Positions 1-8,234 of a stretch of 64,000 bases of DNA are shown piece after piece. Both the position numbers and the translations under genes were made by a program. Within the stretch, counting starts at the first letter, position 1; every line of letters starts with the position of its first letter. The notes under the pieces were generated by a model. That model was not told the DNA's origin. It saw only the letters and a program-made list of their open reading frames with translations, and made no database searches. The stretch is taken from positions 434,001 through 498,000 of the forward strand of contig CAWEPI010000004.1 of assembly GCA_963810945.1 (NCBI GenBank), given 5' to 3'. The stretch comes from JAOUEA01 sp963810945. GTDB lineage: Bacteria > Actinomycetota > UBA4738 > HRBIN12.

Positions 1-322
1 CGCGATCCCCGCGAGGTCGGCCGTTCCCGAGTCTCCGGGGTCGAGCGTGAGGTTCACGCCGGTGTCCTTCACCGTGTAGCTGTGCGGGACCGCTCCGGCG
101 TTCGCGATCGTGAGGGTGGTCCCCGCCGTGGCCGAGACGCAGACGGGGTCGAACGCGAAGTCCTTAACGGTCACGGTCTGCGGTGGTGACGGGCGCATCG
201 CAGCTCGCGCCTCCCGACGACGAGCCGCCGCAGGCGCTGGCCGAGAGCAGGCACGCGAACACCACACCGACCAGGAAGATCTTCGCCGACGGACCCTTCG
301 TGCGCACGATGCGGGGCAGCAT
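1..322 (-). CDS. Cupredoxin-domain lipoprotein, partial, frameshifted
   Basis: This gene runs off the left edge. From ATG 322 the frame gives a basic start, a hydrophobic segment (KIFLVGVVFACLLSASAC) with a lipobox Cys, then a Gly/Ser linker. That frame stops at 164. A neighbouring frame over 1-185 then reads TVTVKDFAFDPVCVSATAG, followed by an ANAGAVPHSYTV segment, which is the N-terminal part of a plastocyanin/EfeO-type cupredoxin. The His of PHSYTV fits the first copper ligand. The Cys-His-Met part lies outside the window. One base appears lost near 183-195, joining the two frames. It is divergent from deoC. It probably acts as a surface-anchored copper electron carrier (inference from fold). 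It resembles the lipoprotein at 16306-16813. Confidence 0.6.
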
Positions 323-361
323 AGCGACCGATCGGCGGGAACGGCTGGCCGGCGGCTTCGC

Positions 362-367
362 TACGAT
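362..367 (+). promoter_or_regulatory. -10 element of the deoC operon
   Basis: TACGAT preceded by GC, 26 nt before GTG 394. A transcript starting about 7 nt downstream would leave a short leader carrying the AGGAG at 383-387. This favours start 394 over the in-frame codon at 370. No clear -35 is seen. Confidence 0.4.
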
Positions 368-393
368 GGATGCTTCCCGACCAGGAGCTCCGC

Positions 394-1350
394 GTGTCTC
401 AACCAGCATCGATCCGGCGCGTCGTGGCCACGCCCGTCGTCTCCGCGGGCGAGGCCGGGCGGATGATCGCGCGCGCTCCCGCGGTGGACGCGGTTGGATT
501 GGAGGGAAGGGCGGCCGCGCTGTCCGCCCGGTCGATCAAGCAGGATGCCAAGCGCTTCGCCCTCGAGCTGGCGATCCGCTGCATGGATCTGACGACGCTC
601 GAAGGCTCCGACACCGTCGGCAAGATCGTCGCGATGTGCGCGAAGGCCGTGCATCCGGACCCCGCGAACGCCTCCGTCCCCTCGGTGGCGGCGGTGTGCA
701 TCTATCCCCAGCTCGTGCCGGTCGCCCTCGAGCGGCTGCATGGCAGCGGCGTGGCGGTGGCGAGCGTCGCGGGAGGCTTCCCCGCGGGGCTCGGACCGCT
801 CGACGCGCGCCTGCAGGAGATCAGGGAGGTGGCCGAGGCCGGCGCCGACGAGATCGACATCGTGCTGAACCGTTCCTCGTTCCTCGGCGGCCGCTACGTC
901 GAGACCTTCGAGGAGCTGGTGCGGGCGCGCGAGGCGGCCGGCGACGCCCGCCTCAAGGTGATCCTGGAAACGGGCGAGCTCGGCTCCTACGACCGGATCC
1001 GGCAGGCGAGCGTCCTCGCGATGGCCGCGGGCGCCGATTTCATCAAGACCTCCACGGGCAAGATCGGCGTGAGCGCGACGCTCCCCTCCGCGCTCTGCAT
1101 GATGGAGGCGGCGCGCGACTTCCATCGGCAGACGGGCAACCGGGTGGGCGTGAAGGTCGCAGGAGGGGTGCGCAAGGCCAAGCAGGCGATCCAGTACCTG
1201 GTGGTCCTGCATGAGACGCTCGGGCAGGCGTGGCTCACGCCGGAGCTGTTCCGGATCGGGGCGTCCTCGCTCCTGAACGATGTGCTGATGCAGCTCGAGA
1301 AGGGCACGACCGGGAGGTACGCCGGTCCCGACCACTTCACGGACGACTAG
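394..1350 (+). CDS. deoC: Deoxyribose-phosphate aldolase
   Basis: DeoC cleaves 2-deoxyribose-5-phosphate to glyceraldehyde-3-phosphate and acetaldehyde in the cytosol (class I, Schiff base). The 318-residue product has the TIM-barrel hallmarks: ADEIDIVLN around 151-159 (Asp155 equivalent to the catalytic Asp), FIKTSTGK with the Schiff-base Lys near 218, and GVKVAGGVRK with the second catalytic Lys near 254. I chose GTG 394 because AGGAG lies 6 nt upstream. An in-frame upstream codon at 370 has no ribosome site. It is longer than E. coli DeoC (about 259 aa) because of an N-terminal extension of about 40 residues, common in the eukaryote-like and actinobacterial branch. First gene of an operon with two aldehyde dehydrogenase-family genes, which could oxidise the acetaldehyde released. 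Confidence 0.93.
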   Translation: MSQPASIRRVVATPVVSAGEAGRMIARAPAVDAVGLEGRAAALSARSIKQDAKRFALELAIRCMDLTTLEGSDTVGKIVAMCAKAVHPDPANASVPSVAAVCIYPQLVPVALERLHGSGVAVASVAGGFPAGLGPLDARLQEIREVAEAGADEIDIVLNRSSFLGGRYVETFEELVRAREAAGDARLKVILETGELGSYDRIRQASVLAMAAGADFIKTSTGKIGVSATLPSALCMMEAARDFHRQTGNRVGVKVAGGVRKAKQAIQYLVVLHETLGQAWLTPELFRIGASSLLNDVLMQLEKGTTGRYAGPDHFTDD

Positions 1351-1357
1351 GGAGCCC

Positions 1358-2827
1358 ATGGGCGACCCGATCGAGCGCGCGAGCAGCTCCTGGGCGTACG
1401 CACCCGCGCCGGAGTCCACCGACATCGTCCGGCTCCAGGACCGCTACGGGCTGTTCATCGACGGCCGGTTCCTCGAGCCGAAGAGCGGCCGGTACATCAC
1501 GACGATCGCCCCGGCCACCGAGGAGCCGCTCGCCGAGGTGGCCGAGGCCGGACCGGAGGACGTCGCGCTGGCGGTCGAGGCGGCCCGAGCGGCGGCGCCC
1601 GGATGGCAGGCGCTCCCCGGTGCGGAGCGCGCGAAGTACGTCTATCGGATCGCCCGCCAGCTCCAGGAACGCGCGCGCGAGTTCGCGGTCCTCGAGTCGA
1701 TGAACGGCGGCAAGCCCATCAAGGAGTCCCGCGACGTCGACCTGCCGCTCGCCGCGGCCCACTTCTTCTATTACGCGGGCTGGGCCGACAAGCTCGCGTA
1801 TGCGTTCCCCGGGCGTGCGCCTCGTCCGCTCGGCGTCGCCGGCCAGATCATCCCGTGGAACTTCCCGCTCCTCATGGCCGCGTGGAAGCTCGCCCCCGCC
1901 CTCGCGACCGGGAACACCGTCGTGCTCAAGCCCGCCGAGACCACGCCGCTGACGGCGCTCCTGCTCGCGGAGGTGATCCGACAAGCGGAGATGCCGGCGG
2001 GGGTCGTGAACATCCTCACCGGTGCGGGAGAGACCGGCGCCGCGCTCGTCGATGCGCCCGTCGACAAGATCGCGTTCACGGGCTCCACGGAGGTGGGGAA
2101 GGCGATCCGTCGCTCCACGGCCGGCAGCGGCAAACGGCTCACGCTCGAGCTCGGGGGGAAGGCGGCCAACATCGTCTTCGAGGACGCGCCCCTGGACCAG
2201 GCCGTCGAAGGCGTGATCAACGGCATCTTCTTCAACCAGGGGCATGTCTGCTGCGCGGGGTCCCGGCTCCTCGTCCAGGAACCGGTCTTCGAGGCTGTCC
2301 TCGGGAAGCTCAAGGACCGGCTGCAGACGCTGCGCGTGGGCGATCCTCTCGACAAGAACACCGACGTGGGCGCGATCAACTCTCGGGCTCAGCTCACCAA
2401 GATCGAGGAGCTCGTGGCCTCCGGTGTCGACGAGGGAGCGGAGCTCTACCAGCCCGACTGCGAGCTTCCCGAACGGGGGTTCTGGTTCCGCCCCACGCTG
2501 TTCACCGGCGTCTCGCAGTCGCATCGCATCGCCCGTGAGGAGATCTTCGGACCGGTGCTGTCCATCATCACCTTCCGCACGCCGGCGGAGGCCGTGGAGA
2601 AGGCGAACAACACCCCCTACGGCCTGTCGGCCGGGCTCTGGACGGAGAAGGGGTCGCGGATCTTGTGGATGGCCCAGCGGATGCGCGCCGGCGTGGTCTG
2701 GGCCAACACGTTCAACCGGTTCGACCCCACCTCGCCGTTCGGCGGTTACAAGGAGAGCGGCTTCGGCCGCGAGGGCGGCCTGCACGGCCTCGAGCCGTAC
2801 CTGCGCTTCGACGGAGACGACGGATGA
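1358..2827 (+). CDS. NAD(P)-dependent aldehyde dehydrogenase
   Basis: Full-length ALDH superfamily enzyme (489 aa). It oxidises an aldehyde to the acid with NAD(P)+. Visible catalytic parts: the oxyanion Asn in PWNFPLL (about 168), Lys191 in KPAETTPL, the cofactor loop FTGSTEVGK (240-248), general base Glu264 in LELGGK, and the nucleophile Cys near 298 in NQGHVCCAGSR. The start ATG lies 7 nt after the deoC stop, with a GGGAG ribosome site. Its last codons overlap the next gene (ATGA). Placement after deoC suggests acetaldehyde, or an aldehyde from deoxyribose breakdown, as substrate. That is inference; the sequence does not fix the substrate. Confidence 0.9.
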   Translation: MGDPIERASSSWAYAPAPESTDIVRLQDRYGLFIDGRFLEPKSGRYITTIAPATEEPLAEVAEAGPEDVALAVEAARAAAPGWQALPGAERAKYVYRIARQLQERAREFAVLESMNGGKPIKESRDVDLPLAAAHFFYYAGWADKLAYAFPGRAPRPLGVAGQIIPWNFPLLMAAWKLAPALATGNTVVLKPAETTPLTALLLAEVIRQAEMPAGVVNILTGAGETGAALVDAPVDKIAFTGSTEVGKAIRRSTAGSGKRLTLELGGKAANIVFEDAPLDQAVEGVINGIFFNQGHVCCAGSRLLVQEPVFEAVLGKLKDRLQTLRVGDPLDKNTDVGAINSRAQLTKIEELVASGVDEGAELYQPDCELPERGFWFRPTLFTGVSQSHRIAREEIFGPVLSIITFRTPAEAVEKANNTPYGLSAGLWTEKGSRILWMAQRMRAGVVWANTFNRFDPTSPFGGYKESGFGREGGLHGLEPYLRFDGDDG

Positions 2828-3681
2828 GCGATCGGGTGCCGGTGCGGCGCACCGCCAAGCTGTTCATCGGTGGGGCGTTCCCGCGGAGCGAGTCGGGGCG
2901 CACCTACGAGGCCACCGCGGCCGACGGGCGCCCGCTCGCGCACGTCGCCCGGGCCTCGCGCAAGGACCTGCGCGACGCGGTCGTGGCGGCGCGCGGCGCG
3001 CAGCCGGGCTGGGCCGCGATGACTGCGTACAACCGGGGCCAGATCCTCTATCGCGTCGCCGAGCTGATGGAGGGGCGGCGAGGGCAGTTCGAGATCGAGC
3101 TCCGCGACGTCGGCGCGCAGGACCCGGTGCGCGGCGTGAACGCCGCGATCGATCGGTGGGTCTGGTACGCGGGCTGGGCCGACAAGCTCGCGCAGGTGCT
3201 GGGGGGCTCGAACCCGGTGGCGGGCCCGTACTTCAACTTCACGCTCCCCGAGCCCACCGGCGTCGTCGGGATCGTCGCCCCGGCGGAGCAGTCGCTCCTC
3301 GGCCTCGTCTCCCGGCTCGCGCCCGCGATCGTGAGCGGCAACGCGGCGGTCGTGCTCGTGAGCGAGCCCGCGCCTCTGCCGGCCGTTTCGCTCGGCGAGG
3401 TGCTCGCCACGTCCGACGTTCCCGCCGGCGTGGTGAACCTCCTCACCGGCCACACCGAGGAGTTGCTGCCGTGGCTCGCGGGTCACATGGACGTGAACGC
3501 GATCGACGTCACGGGGGTCTCAGCGGAGGGCCGCGCCGAGGTCGAGACCCTGGCGGCCGAGAACGTGAAGCGCATCCACCGCGGTCCCGACGTCGATCCG
3601 TTCGACCCGCGTGCGCAGAGCCCGTACGAGGTCGCGGCCTTCATGGAGATGAAGACGGTCTGGCACCCGATGGGCACCTGA
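2824..3681 (+). CDS. ALDH-family protein lacking the catalytic half
   Basis: A 285-residue paralogue of the preceding enzyme, translationally coupled through ATGA. It aligns with the N-terminal cofactor-binding half: KLFIGGAFPRSESG at the start, a WYAGWADKL segment shared with its neighbour, and a VNLLTGHTEE segment. It has AEQS where the oxyanion Asn motif would be, no LELGGK Glu, and no nucleophilic Cys domain. It ends with MKTVWHPMGT, so it is not simply cut off at random. No oxidoreductase activity of its own is expected. A structural or regulatory partner of the upstream ALDH is a plausible inference. Codon use looks normal and the frame is intact, which argues against a fresh pseudogene. 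Confidence 0.75.
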   Translation: MSDRVPVRRTAKLFIGGAFPRSESGRTYEATAADGRPLAHVARASRKDLRDAVVAARGAQPGWAAMTAYNRGQILYRVAELMEGRRGQFEIELRDVGAQDPVRGVNAAIDRWVWYAGWADKLAQVLGGSNPVAGPYFNFTLPEPTGVVGIVAPAEQSLLGLVSRLAPAIVSGNAAVVLVSEPAPLPAVSLGEVLATSDVPAGVVNLLTGHTEELLPWLAGHMDVNAIDVTGVSAEGRAEVETLAAENVKRIHRGPDVDPFDPRAQSPYEVAAFMEMKTVWHPMGT

Positions 3682-3686
3682 GAGGT

Positions 3687-3884
3687 CTACGAGCGTCCGT
3701 TGTACAGCGGGTGGCGGGTGGACGGTCCCGTGTGGAGCCAGCACGTCGTGGACGCGTTGTACGTGGACAGCAGCGTGTTGCACCCGGCGTGATCGCACAT
3801 CCTGCCGACGGAGGCCCGGGATGCGGCGCCCTTGCCTCGTGCCGGTGGTCCGAATTGGACGCTCCCGTCCTTCGCCTTCGCCAT
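3687..3884 (-). CDS. Small Cys/His-rich protein, unknown function
   Basis: This 65-residue ORF faces the ALDH genes from the other strand. It starts MAKAKDG and contains CDHAGC, then about 16 residues later CWLH. These form a plausible zinc-knuckle quartet (Cys-x4-Cys ... Cys-x2-His). The rest is basic and Ser/Thr-rich with no membrane segment. The ALDH stop lies 5 nt beyond its own stop, so the two genes converge. No function can be assigned. A nucleic-acid or protein-binding zinc motif is only an inference. Confidence 0.5.
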   Translation of the reverse strand: MAKAKDGSVQFGPPARGKGAASRASVGRMCDHAGCNTLLSTYNASTTCWLHTGPSTRHPLYNGRS

Positions 3885-3978
3885 GCTGGCCGCCTCTCGT
3901 CGTGCGTGTCGATGATCCGTGGGGCGGCGGAGGCCGGGTCTCACCTGAAGACGCGGCGGTCGGTCGCTCGGCGCGAAC

Positions 3979-3997
3979 CCTCGGGTCGAACCCGAGG
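3979..3997. promoter_or_regulatory. Perfect 8-bp inverted repeat upstream of recO
   Basis: CCTCGGGT and ACCCGAGG separated by 3 nt, in the 230-nt gene-free stretch between the small zinc-motif gene and recO. No T-run follows, so a classical terminator is unlikely. It could be an operator or a hairpin. Nothing else is recognisable in 3885-4100. Confidence 0.25.
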
Positions 3998-4101
3998 CCT
4001 CTAGCGTAGCCGGTCCGGCCCCTCGACGGACGGCTCCACGGGGTCGGGCCCGCTACGGAAACGTCACACGCTCGCTAGAGCGTTCGCGACCCACGGCGGG
4101 C

Positions 4102-4107
4102 TACCAT
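4102..4107 (+). promoter_or_regulatory. -10 element of recO (probably leaderless)
   Basis: TACCAT ends 7 nt before ATG 4115, with no ribosome site between them. Transcription would start at or next to the start codon, giving a leaderless mRNA. Confidence 0.45.
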
Positions 4108-4114
4108 CGGGTCC

Positions 4115-4855
4115 ATGCCGCCCTACAAGGAGCAGGGGATCGTCCTGCGCTCGATCAAGCTCGGCGAGGCCGACAAGATCGTCACCATCATGACCCAGGG
4201 CTCGGGCAAGGTTCGCGCGGTGGCCAAGGGCATCCGCAAGACCACCAGCCGCTTCGGCGCCCGGTTGGAGCCCTTCACCCACGTGAACCTGATGCTCTAT
4301 CGGGGTCGCGGCGCGCTCGACACGGTGACGCAGGCCGAGATCATCGCCCCGCACATGCACATCCGCGAGGACCTGGCGCGGTTCGCGGCGGGCGAGACCA
4401 TGCTCGAGGCCGTCGACCGCGTGGCCGAGGAGCACGAGCGGAACGTCCGCGTCACCCTCTTGCTGCTGAGCGGCCTGCGTGCGCTCGACGACGGCCCCGC
4501 CGATCCCGAGGCCGTCGCCGAGGGGTTCCTCCTGAAGCTCCTCTCGCTCTCGGGCTTCCATCCCTCGCTCACCGCGTGTGCCGTCTGCGGCGCCACCGAT
4601 CCTCAGCTCTTCCAGTCGGGACTCGGCGGCGCCGTGTGTGGCACCTGCGCCGAGACCGGTGCCGGCCACGTCTCACGCGTGGCCCTCGAACGGCTCGCTA
4701 CCCTCGCGCTCACCGACCTGAGCGAGTCCGGCGACCTGCCCCGGCCCGACGGCCGGGTGCGCAAGGAGTCGCGGGGCCTCCTCTACGGGTTCGCCGAGTA
4801 CCACTTCGAGCGACGGTTGAAGTCCGTTCCGATGCTCGTGAGGACCGCGACGTGA
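4115..4855 (+). CDS. recO: DNA repair protein RecO
   Basis: RecO mediates RecF-pathway recombinational repair: it displaces SSB and loads RecA together with RecR. The 246-residue product has the N-terminal OB-fold region (EQGIVLRSIKLGEADKIVTI), then the KVRAVAKGIRK basic strand, and in the C-terminal helical domain a zinc site made by CAVC (155-158) and CGTC (175-178). Length is typical of the family. The stop overlaps the GTG start of uppS (GTGA), so the two are cotranscribed and translationally coupled, an order common in Actinobacteria. Confidence 0.93.
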   Translation: MPPYKEQGIVLRSIKLGEADKIVTIMTQGSGKVRAVAKGIRKTTSRFGARLEPFTHVNLMLYRGRGALDTVTQAEIIAPHMHIREDLARFAAGETMLEAVDRVAEEHERNVRVTLLLLSGLRALDDGPADPEAVAEGFLLKLLSLSGFHPSLTACAVCGATDPQLFQSGLGGAVCGTCAETGAGHVSRVALERLATLALTDLSESGDLPRPDGRVRKESRGLLYGFAEYHFERRLKSVPMLVRTAT

Positions 4856-5592
4856 GCAGCTACCTCCACGATCTCGACCGCGACCGCCTGCCCGAGCACG
4901 TGGGCATCGTGATGGACGGCAACGGACGCTGGGCGCAGCAGCGCGGTCTCCCACGCACAGAAGGACACGGCGCGGGGGAGGAAGCGCTCTGGGACACGGT
5001 GAAGGGCGCCGTGGAGCTGGGCGTGCGGTGGCTCACGGTCTACGCGTTCAGCACGGAGAACTGGAAGCGGCCGGCGCCCGAGGTCCTGTACCTGATGGAG
5101 TTCAATCGGTCGCTGCTGCGTCGGCGCCGCGACGAACTGAACGCGATGAACGTGCGGATCCGATGGATGGGACGCCGCGACTGGCGCGTGCCTCGCTCGG
5201 TCCTGAAGGAGATGCGGATCTCCGAGGAGCTCACCCGCGACAACACCGGGATGACCCTCACGATCGCGTTCAACTACGGCGGTCGCGCCGAGATCCTCGA
5301 CGCCGTGAAGCAGCTGATGCGCGATCACGACGAGGGGCGGATCCGGATCGAGAAGATCAACGAGGAGGAGATCGCGCGCCGCCTCTACCACCCCGACATG
5401 CCCGACCCGGACCTGCTGATCCGTCCGAGCGGCGAGCAACGCACCTCCAACTTCCTCCTGTGGGAGGCCGCCTACGCGGAGCTCTGGTTCACGCCGGTGC
5501 TCTGGCCCGACTTCAACCGCGAGACCCTCTTCGAGGCGATCCGGGACTTCCAGAAGCGAAGCCGTCGCTTCGGCGGCCTCTGCGAGGACTGA
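4852..5592 (+). CDS. uppS: Isoprenyl transferase (cis-prenyl diphosphate synthase)
   Basis: Condenses isopentenyl diphosphate onto an allylic diphosphate with cis geometry to make the polyprenyl lipid carrier for peptidoglycan and other wall polymers. It acts at the cytosolic face of the membrane. The 246-aa product shows family signatures: the catalytic Asp22 in MDGNGRWA, the AFSTENWKRP block, GGRAEI, and the C-terminal RPSGEQRTSNFLLW diphosphate-binding region. Start GTG 4852 overlaps the recO stop. No frameshift. Chain-length class cannot be read from sequence by eye. Confidence 0.93.
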   Translation: MSSYLHDLDRDRLPEHVGIVMDGNGRWAQQRGLPRTEGHGAGEEALWDTVKGAVELGVRWLTVYAFSTENWKRPAPEVLYLMEFNRSLLRRRRDELNAMNVRIRWMGRRDWRVPRSVLKEMRISEELTRDNTGMTLTIAFNYGGRAEILDAVKQLMRDHDEGRIRIEKINEEEIARRLYHPDMPDPDLLIRPSGEQRTSNFLLWEAAYAELWFTPVLWPDFNRETLFEAIRDFQKRSRRFGGLCED

Positions 5593-5635
5593 ACCGACCG
5601 ACGCCGCCTCGGCGTCGACCCTGAACGCGCGCCGA

Positions 5636-6299
5636 TCAACACGGCAGGGCGCCGTTGGCCTCCCCGACCTGCTGGAGCGCCGTCGACGTCTCCCCGTGCG
5701 AGTCGAGCGCGGTCACCAGCTGGTCGAGCGCGTCGGCGAAGGCTCTCCCCGCCTTCGCAGCCTGCGTGTTCCCCTGCTGGGCGAGCGTCTTGGCAGCGGC
5801 GCGCACCTGATCCTCGGCGCGGGTGAGGGAGTCGACGCGGAGCGGCATATCCGCCGTCCATGCCGCGCACATCGCGTCAACGCGTCGGCGGAGGGTGATG
5901 ACGTGTGGCTCGGGCTGGCGGCGGTCGGGCCGCCCGAGTTCCGGAAGAAGACGGCCCAGACCACCACGATGAGGACGACGACCCCCGCGACGATCGCGAA
6001 CATCGGCCCGCGCCCGCTGGAGCCGGGAGCGGCGGCACGCCGCGCGGGCGCAGGAGCTCCGGTCGGGCTTCCCCCCGCGCAGGTGCCGTCGAGGGCGCGA
6101 CGTACGCCGGGGTCTCGTTGTTGGCGCCGCACGACGGGCAGGTCCAGGCCGTGGTCTCGGGACGCATGTGGAAGCGCGCTCCGCAGGAGCCACAGGCGAC
6201 GAGGTGCCACGCGGTCCCGCAGCTGATGCAGGTGTAGCCGTCGGGGTCCGGCAGCGGCTGTCGCTCGTGGCAGGTGGGGCAGGTGACTTGGCGGTCCAT
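5636..6299 (-). CDS. Zinc-ribbon single-pass membrane protein, frameshifted twice
   Basis: From ATG 6299 the first 60 codons carry four Cys pairs (CPTC, CISC, CGSC, CPSC), i.e. double zinc ribbons, then a Pro/Ala linker. A shift at the C6 run 6071-6076 moves the frame into a transmembrane helix (MFAIVAGVVVLIVVVWAVFF). A second shift near 5880 leads to a helical extracytoplasmic tail containing DALDQLVTALDSHGETS and ending near GEANGALPC. Each piece is coherent only across the shifts, so I read one gene with two indels. The layout (ribbons, linker, TM, helical tail) recalls anchored sensor-like proteins, but I do not recognise a family. The 5' end has a hairpin over the ribosome site. Confidence 0.55.
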
Positions 6300-6308
6300 C
6301 GAGGGTGT

Positions 6309-6325
6309 CCTCCGTGCGACGGAGG
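6309..6325 (-). promoter_or_regulatory. Hairpin covering the ribosome site of the zinc-ribbon gene
   Basis: CCTCCGT and ACGGAGG pair perfectly around a 3-nt loop. On the minus strand the right arm contains the GGAGG that lies 9 nt before ATG 6299, so folding would hide the ribosome site. The -10 (TAGGGT, 6332-6327) sits just upstream, so the hairpin would begin almost at the 5' end of the mRNA. Confidence 0.4.
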
Positions 6326-6326
6326 G

Positions 6327-6332
6327 ACCCTA
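6327..6332 (-). promoter_or_regulatory. -10 element of the zinc-ribbon gene
   Basis: TAGGGT on the minus strand, 27 nt before ATG 6299. It matches the TANNNT boxes seen before other genes in this window. Confidence 0.35.
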
Positions 6333-6343
6333 CCATCGCCGGG

Positions 6344-6742
6344 TCAGCTCACCCGCGTCGGCTTCCAGATCCGGCTCAACAGGTAGAGGCCAGCGGTGAT
6401 GGCGATCGTGGCGTACATCGCGACGAAGCCCCGGCCGGGCACGTCGAAGCCCACCGTCGCCACCATGAGCCCCCGCATCATCGGATAGCCGATGACCAGC
6501 CCCATCACCGTGAGGAGGCTGAGGATCGCTCGGCCCACCGGCCCGAAGCTCGTGGGGGAACCGCGGAACCGGGAGTAGGTGGGGATGTGTGCCTCCTCGC
6601 GCGGCGGTGGCCTCCGTGCCGCGAGGGCCCCGGTGACAGCCTCGGGTGCGTGCTCCTCGGTCGGCGCGAGCGAGGTGAAGCACTGGCCGCACCAGGCGGC
6701 CTCGGCGCTGACATGCGCTCCGCACCTCGGGCAGGTCTCCAC
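6344..6742 (-). CDS. Zinc-ribbon membrane protein, unknown function
   Basis: A 132-residue protein. Start GTG 6742 is set by AAGGGGG about 6 nt upstream. It opens with one zinc ribbon (VETCPRCGAH then WCGQC), followed by a Pro/Arg-rich linker of about 50 residues. Two clear hydrophobic segments follow: ILSLLTVMGLVIGYPMM and VAMYATIAITAGLYLLSRIW. A weaker one lies between them. It is adjacent to, and codirectional with, another zinc-ribbon membrane protein (5636-6299), so the pair may share a membrane-linked role. It is divergent from glyS. I do not recognise the family. Confidence 0.65.
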   Translation of the reverse strand: METCPRCGAHVSAEAAWCGQCFTSLAPTEEHAPEAVTGALAARRPPPREEAHIPTYSRFRGSPTSFGPVGRAILSLLTVMGLVIGYPMMRGLMVATVGFDVPGRGFVAMYATIAITAGLYLLSRIWKPTRVS

Positions 6743-6908
6743 GTGATACCCCCTTCCACCTGGGGATATCGGCCGTTCCTCCGGGCCTCTGAACCGCTCG
6801 CGAGGCTCGTGACGGTTGTGTGGTGTGACGCCCGGTGGGATACGCGCGCCGGTACCATGGCCGTACGCCAGCGGTCGCTGCCAGCGGCCGGGAGAGGAGC
6901 ACATCGCC

Positions 6909-8234
6909 GTGACCGACCTCATGGAGGCCATCACCTCCCTCGCCAAACGACGGGGGATCGCGTTCCAGTCGTCCGAGATCTACGGCGGGCTCCGCTCGTC
7001 CTGGGACTACGGCCCGCTCGGCGCCGAACTGCGTCGCAACATCCGCGATGCCTGGTGGCGCACGATGGTGCAGCTGCGCGATGACATCGTGGGCTTGGAG
7101 GCGGCCGTCATCATGTCCCCCCGCGTCTGGGAGGCCAGCGGCCACGTGAGCGGCTTCACCGATGCTCTCGTGGAGTGCCTGAACTGCCATCAGCGCTGGC
7201 GCGAGGACCACCTCGAGCCCGCGGCGGACGGGGTCGTGCACTGCCCGAAGTGCGGGGAGACCACGTTCACGGAGCCCAAGCAGTTCAACCTGATGTTCGA
7301 GACGCACCTCGGGCCGGTCAAGGACGACGAGCACAAGGCGTACCTGCGCCCCGAGACGGCGCAGGGCATGTTCGTGGATTTCACGCAGATCCAGACCGTC
7401 TCGCGGCGGAAGCTCCCCTTCGGGATCGCCCAGATCGGCAAGAGCTTCCGCAACGAGATCACGCCCCACAACTTCATCTTCCGGACCCGGGAGTTCGAAC
7501 AGATGGAGATGGAGTTCTTCGTGGAGCCGGGAGCCGACGAGGAGTGGTTCGCCTACTGGGTGGACCAGCGCTACCGGTGGTACCGAGACCTGGGCGTGCG
7601 CGAGGAGAAGCTGCGCCTGCGGCCGCACGAGCCCGAGGAGCTCGCGCACTACGCCAAGGCCGCGACCGACGTGGAGTACGAGTTCCCCTTCGGATGGGGC
7701 GAGCTCGAGGGGATCGCGAACCGCACCGACTTCGACCTTCGGGCCCATCAGGAGGCGAGCGGCGAGGACCTCACGTACTTCGACCAGGAGAAGGAGGAGC
7801 GCTATCTCCCCTACGTCGTTGAGCCCGCCGCGGGGGTGGATCGTGCGCTGCTGGCGTTCCTGGTGGATGCCTACCGTGTGGAAGAGGCCCCGACCGCCAA
7901 GGGGGACGTGGACAAGCGCACGGTGTTGGCCCTGCACCGGGACCTCGCTCCGATCAAGGTCGCCGTGCTCCCGCTCTCGCGCAACGAGAAGCTCGTGCCG
8001 GAGGCTCGCGGGGTGTTCGACCTCGTGAAGGGTGGATGGATGTCTCAGTACGACGACGCCGGGGCCATCGGCCGCCGGTACCGGCGGCAGGATGAGGTCG
8101 GCACCCCGTTCTGCGTCACGGTGGACTTCGACTCGCTCGACGACCGCCAGGTGACGGTGCGCGAACGAGACACGATGACGCAGGAGCGGCTGCCGATCGA
8201 GAACCTCGTTGGGTATCTGCGGGAGCGCCTGTGA
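6909..8234 (+). CDS. glyS: Glycyl-tRNA synthetase (dimeric class II)
   Basis: Charges tRNA-Gly with glycine. The 441-residue protein is the eukaryote-like alpha2 type used by Actinobacteria. It has an N-terminal AKRRGIAFQSSEIYGG, a zinc-binding insertion (CLNC ... CPKC), class II motif 2 within GKSFRNEITPHNF, motif 3 around AAGVDRALLAFL, and an anticodon-binding domain beginning HRDLAPIKVAVLPL. GTG 6909 is chosen because GGAGAGGAG precedes it by about 10 nt. ATG 6921 is a shorter alternative. A TACCAT box at 6853-6858 may be its -10. Some annotators call this monocistronic form glyQS. Confidence 0.95.
   Translation: MTDLMEAITSLAKRRGIAFQSSEIYGGLRSSWDYGPLGAELRRNIRDAWWRTMVQLRDDIVGLEAAVIMSPRVWEASGHVSGFTDALVECLNCHQRWREDHLEPAADGVVHCPKCGETTFTEPKQFNLMFETHLGPVKDDEHKAYLRPETAQGMFVDFTQIQTVSRRKLPFGIAQIGKSFRNEITPHNFIFRTREFEQMEMEFFVEPGADEEWFAYWVDQRYRWYRDLGVREEKLRLRPHEPEELAHYAKAATDVEYEFPFGWGELEGIANRTDFDLRAHQEASGEDLTYFDQEKEERYLPYVVEPAAGVDRALLAFLVDAYRVEEAPTAKGDVDKRTVLALHRDLAPIKVAVLPLSRNEKLVPEARGVFDLVKGGWMSQYDDAGAIGRRYRRQDEVGTPFCVTVDFDSLDDRQVTVRERDTMTQERLPIENLVGYLRERL

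Noticed and set aside
3682..3795. Possible C-terminal read-through of the ALDH-like protein past its TGA
   Set aside because: The minus strand over the same bases encodes a coherent Cys/His-rich protein with its own start. The plus-strand extension has no family resemblance.
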